A stretch of DNA of 64,000 nt from Lishizhenia tianjinensis (lineage in GTDB: Bacteria; Bacteroidota; Bacteroidia; Flavobacteriales_D; Crocinitomicaceae): positions 1,374,085-1,438,084 of the forward strand of contig NZ_FPAS01000001.1 in the NCBI RefSeq assembly GCF_900116425.1, given 5' to 3'. Below the pieces are notes generated by a model, which saw nothing but the letters and a program-made list of their open reading frames with translations, had not been told where the DNA came from and did not search any database. Below, piece by piece: positions 25,030 to 32,761 of this stretch. How positions within the stretch are numbered: the first letter of the stretch is position 1; every line of letters begins with the position of its first letter. A program made the position numbers and the translations under genes.

Positions 25030-25205
25030 TTGGGCGAGTATTCTGACTTACTTCCTAATGTTTCCCCTTCCCATTGGCGTTGAGTTTGCCCAACAGTGGT
25101 TTTGGAAACATCTACTAAAGCTTACAGCTGCAGATACAGTTCCTGATTTGCACAGGATTCCAATTTAAAACCTTCACTCCGAAGAGATTCAGTTACCAAA
25201 ATGCG
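25030..25205 (-). ncRNA. Cobalamin (B12) riboswitch upstream of the DUF4465-btuB operon
   Basis: Read on the minus strand, the conserved elements of the cobalamin aptamer appear in order: GGTAACTG near 25190, GTGCAAATCAGGAACTGT (about 25155-25138), CTGCAGCTGTAAGC, CCACTGTTGGG (about 25099-25089), ATGGGAAGGGG (about 25074-25064), and the B12-box counterpart AAGTCAGAATACTCGCCC (25049-25032; classical form AGCCAGGAGACCTGCC). Downstream, TTGGATT (minus, 24999-24993) can pair with AATCCAA (minus, 24933-24927), and a GGGCGTGCACACCC hairpin lies before the start codon; these may form the expression platform that blocks initiation when B12 is bound. Confidence 0.92.
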
Positions 25206-25208
25206 TGG

Positions 25209-25216
25209 CAAATGTA
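25209..25216 (-). promoter_or_regulatory. -7 promoter element of the riboswitch transcript
   Basis: On the minus strand TACATTTG (exact TAnnTTTG) ends at 25209, so the transcript should begin near 25203, just at the 5' edge of the aptamer. A TATG replaces the -33 TTTG near the 19-base spacing. Confidence 0.5.
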
Positions 25217-25249
25217 GTTTAAAATTTAAAGAGCGCATAAGATAAGTGT

Positions 25250-25460
25250 ATAAATTTCAACGATGGTCTTTCAGGGGCTGTTTCCCCTCCTACAACTCGG
25301 GGTCGCGTTTTCCCTTATAGTCCTCACACTTTCAAGGGTTTAAAAGCAGTGTAGTTAAAGCTTCACAAAGGTCGCTTTCCCTACCCTGTTTTGCACACCC
25401 CAAAAGTCCTCCGGGCTGTCAGTTCAACCGCTAACAGAAGGCAGTCTTGAGTGTGAGAAT
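25250..25460 (-). ncRNA. Candidate structured RNA of unknown class between the two btu operons
   Basis: No coding frame explains this block. It is about 50% G+C over 25261-25440 by my count, against 25% in 25211-25250. On the minus strand it can form CACACTC (25455-25449)/GGGTGTG (25400-25394) and CTGTTAG (25437-25431)/CTGACAG (25422-25416); both stems contain a wobble pair valid only on the minus strand. It can also form AAAGC/GCTTT, an AGGGG/CCCCT hairpin (25288-25273), and an H-type pseudoknot (ACACT, CCCTT, AGTGT, AAGGG in order, 25352-25310). It lacks the conserved boxes of RNase P, tmRNA and the cobalamin aptamer. The riboswitch transcript seems to start downstream of it. Strand, ends and function are inference. 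Confidence 0.4.
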
Positions 25461-25552
25461 AACAGTAGAGAGTGCGAATAGTGAGTATGGAAAAGGAGTA
25501 TTACTTTCGTAAGTTTTGAATCAACTAAAGAGAGTCTAACACAATATTTTTC

Positions 25553-25560
25553 CATATTTG
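25553..25560 (+). promoter_or_regulatory. Probable -7 element of btuFCD
   Basis: CATATTTG differs from TAnnTTTG in the first base and ends 16 bases before the btuF ATG. No cobalamin aptamer core is visible on the plus strand before btuF, so btuFCD may not share the riboswitch control of btuB. Confidence 0.3.
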
Positions 25561-25576
25561 CATAAAATAATTCGCG

Positions 25577-26701
25577 ATGAAAAGGCTCATTTTTCTTCTT
25601 CCTTTATTTCTTTTAACAGGTCTATTTTCTTGTTCAACAGAAAGTAAAAAAGCAACAGAAGACACTGAAATAAAAGCAGATACCCTTCAGATTTCTTTTG
25701 CAAAAGGTTTCAAAATTCTACAAGCGAAAGATGCCTACATCGTTCAAATTTTGAATCCTGAAAATCGCCGAGAAATAGAACAAGAATTCTATTTGTATAC
25801 CAAAAATGCGCGCATACAATCAAAAAAAGATGCCATCAATATTCAAATTCCTATACAAAAAAACATAGCACTTTCGAGTACGCATATAGGTATGATCAAT
25901 GCTTTGGGTAGAAGTCAAACCATAGTCGGCGTTTCTGGCGGACCATACCTATGTGATGAAAACTTAAAAACACGACTAGAACAAGGTAAATTAAAAAGTG
26001 TTCAAGACATCGCTCAAGCCAATTTTGAAGAGTATTTAGGACTTCATCCCGATGTTATTTTTTCAAGTTCTTTCACCAAAGACGCTCCTATTTTAGAAAA
26101 ACTCAAACAAGCTAACATACCCGTTTTCAACAATTACGATTGGCGCGAAACCACTCCTCTAGGAAGGGCAGAATGGATAAAAGTATTAGGTATTTTCTTC
26201 GATGAATATGAAAAAGCAAATGCCTTTTTTCTGCAAGAAGTAAAAGATTACACTGCATTAAAAGAGGCTGCCACTAAGGTTTATTTCCACCCTACTGTTT
26301 TGTCGGGTTACTACTACGGAGGCGTATTTAATGCTCCTGCTGGAGAGAGCTACCAAGCCCAATTGTACAAAGATGCAGGAGCTCACTATGTTTTTGCCCA
26401 ACAAGCTGGAACGGGAAGTTTAGATTTGAGCATGGAAGAAGTAGTTACGCAATTTAGAGATGTAGATTACTTACTCAATGTGTCGGGAAACACCAAAGCT
26501 GAAATCGAAAAAGCCTTTGAAAAATACAGTCTATTCGAAGCCTTCCAAGGTGATGGTTTATACAATTACACCGCCAACAACAATTGTTTCTGGGAGAATG
26601 CAGCGCATCAACCTCATTTGTTATTGGCCGATTACATTGCTATTTTTCACCCAGAAATTTTGAGTAGAGACAGTTTGAACTTTTACAAAAACATACAGTA
26701 A
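25577..26701 (+). CDS. btuF: Cobalamin ABC transporter substrate-binding lipoprotein BtuF
   Basis: 374 residues with a lipobox (LLTGLFSCS, lipidated Cys19). The rest is a class III periplasmic binding fold (Peripla_BP_2): first lobe with IALSSTHIGMINALGRSQTI and LGLHPDVIFSSSF, a long linking helix, second lobe with VYFHPTVLSGYYYGGVFNAP and AGAHYVFAQQAG. Same-fold proteins bind haem, siderophores or cobalamin; cobalamin is favoured because the divergent operon carries a B12 riboswitch and btuB. The lipid anchor puts it on the periplasmic side of the inner or outer membrane. Its TAA stop shares a base with the apparent start of btuC. Confidence 0.85.
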   Translation: MKRLIFLLPLFLLTGLFSCSTESKKATEDTEIKADTLQISFAKGFKILQAKDAYIVQILNPENRREIEQEFYLYTKNARIQSKKDAINIQIPIQKNIALSSTHIGMINALGRSQTIVGVSGGPYLCDENLKTRLEQGKLKSVQDIAQANFEEYLGLHPDVIFSSSFTKDAPILEKLKQANIPVFNNYDWRETTPLGRAEWIKVLGIFFDEYEKANAFFLQEVKDYTALKEAATKVYFHPTVLSGYYYGGVFNAPAGESYQAQLYKDAGAHYVFAQQAGTGSLDLSMEEVVTQFRDVDYLLNVSGNTKAEIEKAFEKYSLFEAFQGDGLYNYTANNNCFWENAAHQPHLLLADYIAIFHPEILSRDSLNFYKNIQ

Positions 26702-27696
26702 TCAAATCAAGAAAAGCACATATCGCCCTAAGTATTGGTCTATTCCTCTTCGGAATTGTACTTTTCTTTGTCGACATTTTTGTAGGCAGTACTCAACTCT
26801 CTTGGGCGGATCTATGGAACAGCATTTTTAACTACGATTCGAGTCAAACCGAACAATTGTTGGCCCATGTGTTCCGAATTCCCAAAGCAATTACCGGAGT
26901 ATTGGCAGGGGCAGCTTTAGCCATTTCTGGATTACTCATGCAAACTTTGTTTCAAAACCCTTTGGCCGGACCTTATGTACTGGGGATCAATTCAGGTTCG
27001 AGTTTATTTGTGGCCTTAAGTACCATGACAGGTATAGGTGTTTTCGCCTCCGATTTTGGTATCATCACCAGTGCTTTACTTGGAGCTTTCGCTTTTGGCT
27101 TGCTGATACTAATCAGTTCTATTTACGTACGATCTAAAATCTCATTATTGCTCATAGGTATTATGTTGGGGAGCTTCTCTGGAGCTTTAATTAACGTTGT
27201 GCAATCCTACTCCAACCCTGATGCCTTGAAAGCATTTACCCTTTGGAGCTTTGGTTCTTTAAACAATGTTGCTTTTGAACAATTGTGGTGGTTTATCTTG
27301 GTGGGTCTTACTGGTATTATTTTAAGTCTATTCCTTACCAAACCCTTGAATCTACTAGTTATTGGAGAAGAAAATGCAAGCTTACTCGGTGTTAACATCA
27401 AACGAACACGTTTACTCATCATCTTTATAGCAGCTCTTTTAACAGGTACGGTTACCGCTTTATGTGGACCTATCGCCTTTGTAGGTTTGGCCATTCCTAA
27501 CATTGTGAAATACATTTTTAAAACGAGCAACCACTTGTTTTTAATCTTAGGTTCAGCCTTGATGGGAGCGGTTTTATTACTCTTATGTGATCTGTTAATT
27601 TTTGCCTTTAGCGATATTGTTCAACTTCCACTAAATGCCATAACCGCCCTCTTTGGAGCGCCTATCGTGGTTTGGATCATACTAAAAAAATACTGA
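26701..27696 (+). CDS. btuC: Cobalamin ABC transporter permease BtuC (unusual start)
   Basis: FecCD-family permease, polytopic inner-membrane protein: RIPKAITGVLAGAALAISGL, GPYVLGINSGSSLFVAL, and GPIAFVGLAIPNI are typical. The first TTG/ATG-type start (TTG 26857) would remove the first membrane helix. Reading back in frame gives the expected extra N-terminus (SRKAHIALSIGLFLFGIVLF, a perfect first helix) to an in-frame TAG at 26665, with no ATG, GTG or TTG in between. The most likely start is ATC at 26701, overlapping the btuF stop as TAATC; about 331 residues, the normal BtuC length. A sequencing error is possible. The stop overlaps the btuD ATG (TGATG). Confidence 0.8.
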   Translation: MKSRKAHIALSIGLFLFGIVLFFVDIFVGSTQLSWADLWNSIFNYDSSQTEQLLAHVFRIPKAITGVLAGAALAISGLLMQTLFQNPLAGPYVLGINSGSSLFVALSTMTGIGVFASDFGIITSALLGAFAFGLLILISSIYVRSKISLLLIGIMLGSFSGALINVVQSYSNPDALKAFTLWSFGSLNNVAFEQLWWFILVGLTGIILSLFLTKPLNLLVIGEENASLLGVNIKRTRLLIIFIAALLTGTVTALCGPIAFVGLAIPNIVKYIFKTSNHLFLILGSALMGAVLLLLCDLLIFAFSDIVQLPLNAITALFGAPIVVWIILKKY

Positions 27697-28397
27697 TGTT
27701 TAAATTAAAAAATGTTGACATAGGGTATAAAAAGAAGTTGGTTCACATCACGGATTTACATGTGGAAAAAGGTAAACTTTACGCATTGCTCGGTAAAAAC
27801 GGAAGCGGAAAAACCACTTTTCTACAAACTCTGATGGGAAATTTAGCGCCCCTGAAAGGCGAATATTTAGTGGACGGAAAAGAAATTCAAGCCTTGAGTA
27901 AACGCGAAAAAATGCGTTATTTGAGTTATGTCCCCTCTAAGTTTTACGGTGTGGAACACTTGTCGGTACGAGAACTCATAGGTATGGGGCGTGCACCCTT
28001 CACCAATGTTTTGGGTAGAATTTCTCAACGCGACAATGATAAGATAGACGAGATTCTAGCCCTTCTAAAAATTGAACATTTGCAGTGTTTATCTACCCAG
28101 AAAATATCGGATGGAGAGCGACAAATAGCCATGATAGGAAAAGCTTTGGCCCAGGAAGCTCGAGCAATAATTTTAGATGAACCTACTGCCTTTTTAGACT
28201 ATTCTAACCGACTCAAAACCATACAAATTCTAAAAGAAGTGGTAGCAAAAAAGGGCGTTACCGTCTTATTCTCTACCCACAACTTGGATTTATCACTCAA
28301 CTATGCCGACAATATTATCAGCATCAATAAGGAAAAGGAATTTGAAGTTTTCGAGGCTGGTATTGCCAAGGAATTGATAATAGAGAAGGTATATTAA
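27696..28397 (+). CDS. btuD: Cobalamin ABC transporter ATP-binding protein BtuD
   Basis: About 233 residues from the ATG at 27696, which overlaps the btuC stop. Walker A GKNGSGKTT, ABC signature region KISDGERQIAMIGKAL (SDGER in place of LSGGE), Walker B AIILDEPTAFLD, and the switch His in LFSTHNLDLS. Cytoplasmic ATPase subunit that energises BtuC. An in-frame ATG 24 bases upstream also exists but lies within btuC. Convergent with the RES toxin gene, with which it overlaps by 4 bases. Confidence 0.9.
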   Translation: MFKLKNVDIGYKKKLVHITDLHVEKGKLYALLGKNGSGKTTFLQTLMGNLAPLKGEYLVDGKEIQALSKREKMRYLSYVPSKFYGVEHLSVRELIGMGRAPFTNVLGRISQRDNDKIDEILALLKIEHLQCLSTQKISDGERQIAMIGKALAQEARAIILDEPTAFLDYSNRLKTIQILKEVVAKKGVTVLFSTHNLDLSLNYADNIISINKEKEFEVFEAGIAKELIIEKVY

Positions 28398-28852
28398 AAC
28401 ATCAATCTATCATCTACAGGAAAAGTCTTGAAGGATGTTACTTCTACCCTTTTAAAATCAGGATGAAAGGGATTCAATAAATAATTAAACTCATTTTCTA
28501 CTACGGCAGAAGGCACCTTGCAAACCGCATACTTTTGAGCACGAACAAAATCATCACCTAAAAATTGCGTGCTGGTTACATGCGGAAAAACATTCCACTT
28601 TCCATCTAAAGCATCCACATGTATACTTGTTGTTTTAAGATCATCTGGAATTTCTATTTCCACCATCACATAATCGGAGGGTAAATTTTCTAACCTGATG
28701 TGCACCAAAACTTCTAACAACGCCAAAGCTCTACTTTCTGCAGCATACACCATAAAAACACCTTTAGAATTCCATCTATTTCCATACAAACTTGCTCCCA
28801 ATCCTGAGAGGTCTCTGGCGTATTTTCTTCGGGTTAAGCGGTAGACTTTCAT
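28394..28852 (-). CDS. RES-domain toxin of a type II toxin-antitoxin pair
   Basis: 152 residues. RES-family toxins (for example those that degrade NAD+) are named for conserved Arg, Glu and Ser residues, and these can be placed: Arg in VYRLTRRKYA and the GLGASLYGNRWNSKG loop, Glu in YAAESRALALLEVLVH, Ser in KVPSAVVENEFNYLLNP. The start codon overlaps the antitoxin stop (TAATG), the usual toxin-second arrangement for RES-Xre systems. NAD+ depletion is the known activity of characterised members; activity here is inferred. It sits tail-to-tail with btuD. Confidence 0.88.
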   Translation of the reverse strand: MKVYRLTRRKYARDLSGLGASLYGNRWNSKGVFMVYAAESRALALLEVLVHIRLENLPSDYVMVEIEIPDDLKTTSIHVDALDGKWNVFPHVTSTQFLGDDFVRAQKYAVCKVPSAVVENEFNYLLNPFHPDFKRVEVTSFKTFPVDDRLMF

Positions 28853-29331
28853 TAGGCAAATAAACCGTGATCAATTTTGGTGAGCTCAGCTAATAGTAAA
28901 TCTTTGCCATAAGAGGTTTTGAGCAATTCTTTGGGAGTTAAATTACCCAAACTAAAGGCCTTGCTCGCCAACCAAGCATTTACTTTCTCTTTGGATTCTA
29001 AGACCTCGTAGGCTCTATAGATAACCTCTGCGAGTTCAATGAGTTTTTCAGAATGTATGGGCTTGAATTTAAAATTCTCCTCCTTGCGGTGACGTTGCAA
29101 AGATTTGGTGGATAAACCTAAATACTGCGCCCATTCTTCTTCTGTGAAGGGGGCCAAAGCCTTAATTTCTTGATAAAACTCAAAACTTACACCACTGGCT
29201 ATAGTATTTACAACCGTAAGTTTATCGTTTAAAAAGGAAGTAAAACTTGGTGTAGACCTTTGATAGGTTACCTGAAAATCTTTGAGGACTTGCCCTATAC
29301 TTGTATTGATTTGTTTATACTCCTTCACCAT
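28852..29331 (-). CDS. Antitoxin of the RES pair (Xre/MbcA/ParS-like toxin-binding domain)
   Basis: 159 residues. The middle (PFTEEEWAQYLGLSTKSLQR) is a helix-turn-helix of the Xre-like antitoxin type, and the C-terminal half (ELAEVIYRAYEVLESKEKVNAWL, then LGNLTPKELLKTSYG) is the MbcA/ParS/Xre toxin-binding (DUF2384-type) domain. It binds and neutralises the RES toxin and normally represses its own promoter; inverted repeats that flank a -7 element just upstream (29332-29375) fit this. Translationally coupled to the toxin gene. Confidence 0.88.
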   Translation of the reverse strand: MVKEYKQINTSIGQVLKDFQVTYQRSTPSFTSFLNDKLTVVNTIASGVSFEFYQEIKALAPFTEEEWAQYLGLSTKSLQRHRKEENFKFKPIHSEKLIELAEVIYRAYEVLESKEKVNAWLASKAFSLGNLTPKELLKTSYGKDLLLAELTKIDHGLFA

Positions 29332-29375
29332 GTTAAAGACTTTTGTCTTTTAAAGATACGAATAAAGTCTTAAAC
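29332..29375 (-). promoter_or_regulatory. Promoter/operator of the RES-Xre toxin-antitoxin operon
   Basis: GTTAAAGAC (29332-29340) and GTCTTAAAC (29367-29375) form an imperfect inverted repeat, with a further internal half site GTCTTT (29345-29350) making a 6-bp hairpin with the first. Between them, on the minus strand, lies TATCTTTA (29358-29351), a near match to the -7 consensus. Operator halves around a -7 box suggest autorepression. Confidence 0.5.
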
Positions 29376-29386
29376 AAAAAAACTAT

Positions 29387-30208
29387 CTAATACCTCGCTT
29401 CAAAGCGTTGAACAAAGGCATGGTAAATACTGTTGTGCAAAATCGTTGCATGATCTTCTTTACGCATGAGCTTAAAACCTATACTATGCTTGGTATTTCG
29501 CTTTAAGAGTCGCTTTAATTTGCGCGCATCTTTACGCATGATGTAAGGTTCTTTCTTTCCAACATAGAGTTGAACCTTTGCAGAGATTTGATTTTCTTTT
29601 TGCTTTAAATGCATTTTACCTTCTTCCAGTAAACGCTCTTTATCCCACCAAAAACTTGGACTTACAATAAAATAATACTGGAACAATTCTGTGTGATACA
29701 ATAAGATTTCTGTGGCCAACAATCCACCGAGAGATTGCCCAATGAGATAGCGTTCTTTACTACACCTATATTTTTGTTCGATAAAGGGAATGAGTTCTTT
29801 TTCGAGAAAGGAAATGAAGTTTTCTGAATGACCGCCATTGGGAATAGCTTTTGAAAACTCTTCCAATTGGGGGGCGAAGGTGAAATCTCTTTGTCTGTCA
29901 ACGTTACCTATCCCCACCACTATGGTTGCAGGCATTTTGTACATCATCTGCACAAATTGAGTGAGTCCGGCGATGTGCATGAAATCTTCATTCATGCTTC
30001 CATCCAGCAAGTAAACGATATCATAGACAGTGGTATCATTATAATCATCGGGCAAGTATATATTCAGTACCCTGTCTTCTCCCAATATTTCTGAGCGCAA
30101 AAGATGTTTATCGCCTATAACCAAATCTATTTTTGATGAGACTTGAGCACTTAATAAAAACACTTGAAAAGTGAACACCACTATACTGAATACACGAACT
30201 AATTTCAT
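29387..30208 (-). CDS. Exported esterase-like alpha/beta hydrolase (IroE/Fes-like, COG2819)
   Basis: 273 residues with a signal peptide (FSIVVFTFQVFLLSAQ). The fold is the esterase D/IroE type: NIYLPDDYNDTTVYDIVYLL (strand and oxyanion region), nucleophile elbow LIGQSLGGLLA (Ser in GxSxG), and a likely catalytic His near the end in KEDHATILHNS. Relatives hydrolyse acyl esters, including siderophore trilactones, or act on unknown metabolites; the substrate is not evident. Periplasmic location expected. Not part of an obvious operon. Confidence 0.8.
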   Translation of the reverse strand: MKLVRVFSIVVFTFQVFLLSAQVSSKIDLVIGDKHLLRSEILGEDRVLNIYLPDDYNDTTVYDIVYLLDGSMNEDFMHIAGLTQFVQMMYKMPATIVVGIGNVDRQRDFTFAPQLEEFSKAIPNGGHSENFISFLEKELIPFIEQKYRCSKERYLIGQSLGGLLATEILLYHTELFQYYFIVSPSFWWDKERLLEEGKMHLKQKENQISAKVQLYVGKKEPYIMRKDARKLKRLLKRNTKHSIGFKLMRKEDHATILHNSIYHAFVQRFEARY

Positions 30209-30326
30209 CCCTATTGAATTTTAAATGTTTAACGAAGATAATAAGCCTTGTGAATTAGCGTTTTGAGAAAGAGATGAAAACCCAAAAGCATATGTAAGTA
30301 CACTACTTAACCCAAAAACAAAAACG

Positions 30327-30890
30327 ATGAAAACAGCAATCAGCCTTTTGGCAATGTGTTTCCTATTTACTACGTATGCGCAAGAAGAAGAAGAAAAAAA
30401 ATGGCACTATGGTTTTGAAGTTGGTGCAAACTATAGCAATGTAATTGGTCGAGATAAATCTAATGGGCCTGGTTACGAACTAGGAATTACCACCCAACGA
30501 AAAATTGGTGAACAACTTTTTTTCAACCCAGCCATCTCCTTCGGATATTCCAGTGCTCGTTTTCAGGATAACCCCATACTCGATTATTACCTTAACTTCC
30601 AGCCTAAGTTGAATTACTTTTTAAAAGAAGATGCCAACAGTGTGTTTTTTAGTTTTGGTCCTGCACTCCAACATAGATTAAGCGAAGTAAAAATAGCTTC
30701 GGATTATACCAATCGAAACAATCTATCGCTGAACTTTGGGGTAGGCTTTTTGAACAAACTACAGTACTTCGATTTACAAACAGAGCTCAGGTATAGCTTT
30801 GGTTTAACAGAAAAATTAAACCCTCCTATGCTCAATCCTGACTATCAGATTTACTACCACAGTTTAGGATTATACATACAATTTTTATAG
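30327..30890 (+). CDS. Outer-membrane beta-barrel protein
   Basis: 187 residues: signal peptide (LLAMCFLFTTYAQ), a short Glu-rich mature start, then alternating strands rich in Gly and aromatics (WHYGFEVGANYSNVIG, LFFNPAISFGYSS, YLNFQPKLNYFL, VFFSFGPAL, LNFGVGFLNKL, YHSLGLYIQFL). This matches the OMP_b-brl type of small 8-strand outer-membrane barrels. No specific function can be read from sequence. The 159-base gap to menD holds two hairpins (30949-30981 and 31025-31043) without T runs. Confidence 0.75.
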   Translation: MKTAISLLAMCFLFTTYAQEEEEKKWHYGFEVGANYSNVIGRDKSNGPGYELGITTQRKIGEQLFFNPAISFGYSSARFQDNPILDYYLNFQPKLNYFLKEDANSVFFSFGPALQHRLSEVKIASDYTNRNNLSLNFGVGFLNKLQYFDLQTELRYSFGLTEKLNPPMLNPDYQIYYHSLGLYIQFL

Positions 30891-31049
30891 GCTTAGCGAT
30901 AGGAAGGGCAGCGCCCCGAAATAGAGTTTTAGTAAGCCACGAGTTACAATTACGACCTCTGGAAGTGATTGTAACTTGAAATGCGACTTAAACTATCTTT
31001 TGGGGACTATACTGGATAGCGCGGTTCCGAGTCCAACTCGGAAAGGCCC

Positions 31050-32735
31050 CTACTTCACTTTTACAAAATCAAAGTAAGCTTTCAATACCTTATCATTTTC
31101 TTCGTAAGGTGTAAAGATTTCCATGATTGCAGGACGTTCTAACTTGGCATAGAAATCTTCCATTTGTCCGTCTATGGCCTGTAAATTATCCGCTTTGAAA
31201 TAATTCACCTCATAGGCTTTACACAAATGCTCTGCTTTGGTTTGATGACGCGTGGTAAAGAATTCATCCAAAGCCTGGGTTGTACCGGGTCCAGGTATGA
31301 TTTTGAAGATACCACCCCCTTCATTGTTGATCAAGAAAATTCTCAGATTACTCGGCAAAACTTTGTTCCACAAGGCATTAGAATCGTAGAAGAAAGAAAT
31401 ATCACCCGTTATGAGCGTATGCAACTTATCTGGTCGCGCCAAAGCAGCACCAACGGCCGTACTTGTAGATCCATCTATCCCCGAAGTTCCGCGGTTACAG
31501 TAGCGCTCTATGCTTGGAATAGCATCGAACAACTGGGCGTAACGAATAACAGATGAATTCGAAAAATGTAATACTGAATTTTCGGGAATATAATCTAAAA
31601 GCATCTCGAATACAGACATATCTGCATAAGGTGCATCGTAAAAATAGGCATCGTGTTGGGCTTGAATTTGCAAATCCAACTGCTTCCATTTCCCTCCGTA
31701 ATTATTACTATTTCTCGACCATTTTGTCAAAGGCATTTCCTCAAAAAACTGTTCCGCTTTCATGGGGAAAGATGCCGTTAACTTTTGGTAGGTATCCATG
31801 AAGTTGAAATCCTCACTCACCTTCCAATGGTGTTGTATTTTATTGCGACGGATAAAAGCCTTGATGCGTTTAGACACCACCGCTCCACCTATAGTAATCA
31901 ATAAATCGGGTGCAAAATCTTCTTCTTGTTCAGCGCTTATACTGTTCAAAGTTCTATCTATGCACTGAATAAAACTGCGGTGGGTACAATTGCTGGTATT
32001 TTCTACCAAAACTACCGTAGAGGTATCTGTTGCCAAATCTACCAACTGGGCTTGTACCTTTGGGTTTACGGGCATTTGTCCTACGATAATCATACGCTTC
32101 TGCGTCTTATCCCAAATGTTTTGAAAGTGCTCTAATTGATGCGCGTCAAAAGTCATTTTAGGAGCCACAAGGTTTAGGTGTTTTTGCGGCGTGTAAGCTA
32201 CTTCGGAGCTATCGTATAAAGGTTCTGTGAAAGGGAAATTGATATGCACAGGTCCTTTCGCTGCTTGTGTTGCCACTTGGAAAGCATGATCTGTTTTTCT
32301 ACATAATTCCCACACCTCATTATCATCTCGTAAATGTTCTTTCAATTCCGTTTCAAAACGCACATGATTGGCCAAAGCATTGGTTTGACGTATGGTTTGA
32401 CCATCTCCTTGATCTACCCACATGTTGGGTCTATCGGCAGAAATCACCACCAAAGGAATACTTCTGTAAAAAGCCTCAGAAACCGCTGGCGCATAATTTA
32501 ACAAGGCAGAACCTGAAGTACAAAGTACGGCTACAGGTTCTTGTAATTGTTCAGCCATTCCTAGCGCAACAAAGGCTGCACTTCTTTCATCAGGAATGGA
32601 GATACACTTGAAAAAATCATCGCTTGAAAAGGCAATGGTAAGGGGAGCATTTCTAGAACCTGGAGAAATGACTACATTTCTCAAATTGTTCAACTTACAT
32701 TGTTCTACGAAATACTTTACACCTGTTTTACTCAT
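31050..32735 (-). CDS. menD: 2-succinyl-5-enolpyruvyl-6-hydroxy-3-cyclohexene-1-carboxylate synthase MenD
   Basis: 561 residues, thiamine-diphosphate enzyme of menaquinone synthesis (isochorismate plus 2-oxoglutarate to SEPHCHC). Signatures: N-terminal VISPGSRNAPLTIAF, LCTSGSALLNYAPAVSEA with the SxSA-type substrate loop, ISADRPNMWVDQGDGQTIRQ, and the ThDP/Mg motif GDISFFYDSNALWN. Length and order are normal. It is the last gene of a likely operon with the upstream substrate-binding protein (26-base gap) and ABC exporter (5-base gap). No other men genes are in the window. Confidence 0.95.
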   Translation of the reverse strand: MSKTGVKYFVEQCKLNNLRNVVISPGSRNAPLTIAFSSDDFFKCISIPDERSAAFVALGMAEQLQEPVAVLCTSGSALLNYAPAVSEAFYRSIPLVVISADRPNMWVDQGDGQTIRQTNALANHVRFETELKEHLRDDNEVWELCRKTDHAFQVATQAAKGPVHINFPFTEPLYDSSEVAYTPQKHLNLVAPKMTFDAHQLEHFQNIWDKTQKRMIIVGQMPVNPKVQAQLVDLATDTSTVVLVENTSNCTHRSFIQCIDRTLNSISAEQEEDFAPDLLITIGGAVVSKRIKAFIRRNKIQHHWKVSEDFNFMDTYQKLTASFPMKAEQFFEEMPLTKWSRNSNNYGGKWKQLDLQIQAQHDAYFYDAPYADMSVFEMLLDYIPENSVLHFSNSSVIRYAQLFDAIPSIERYCNRGTSGIDGSTSTAVGAALARPDKLHTLITGDISFFYDSNALWNKVLPSNLRIFLINNEGGGIFKIIPGPGTTQALDEFFTTRHQTKAEHLCKAYEVNYFKADNLQAIDGQMEDFYAKLERPAIMEIFTPYEENDKVLKAYFDFVKVK

Positions 32736-32761
32736 GTTAATACGCTAGCGTTTGTGGGCTA

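Noticed and set aside
25250-25460. RNase P RNA or tmRNA
   Set aside because: The plus strand contains AAAGTCC and ACAGAAGGC-like words that recall RNase P, but they are about 40 bases apart and in an unusual order; no tRNA-like ends or TPsiC loop for tmRNA.
31025-31043. Terminator between the barrel gene and menD
   Set aside because: TTCCGAGT/ACTCGGAA makes a good 8-bp hairpin, but neither strand has a T run after it.
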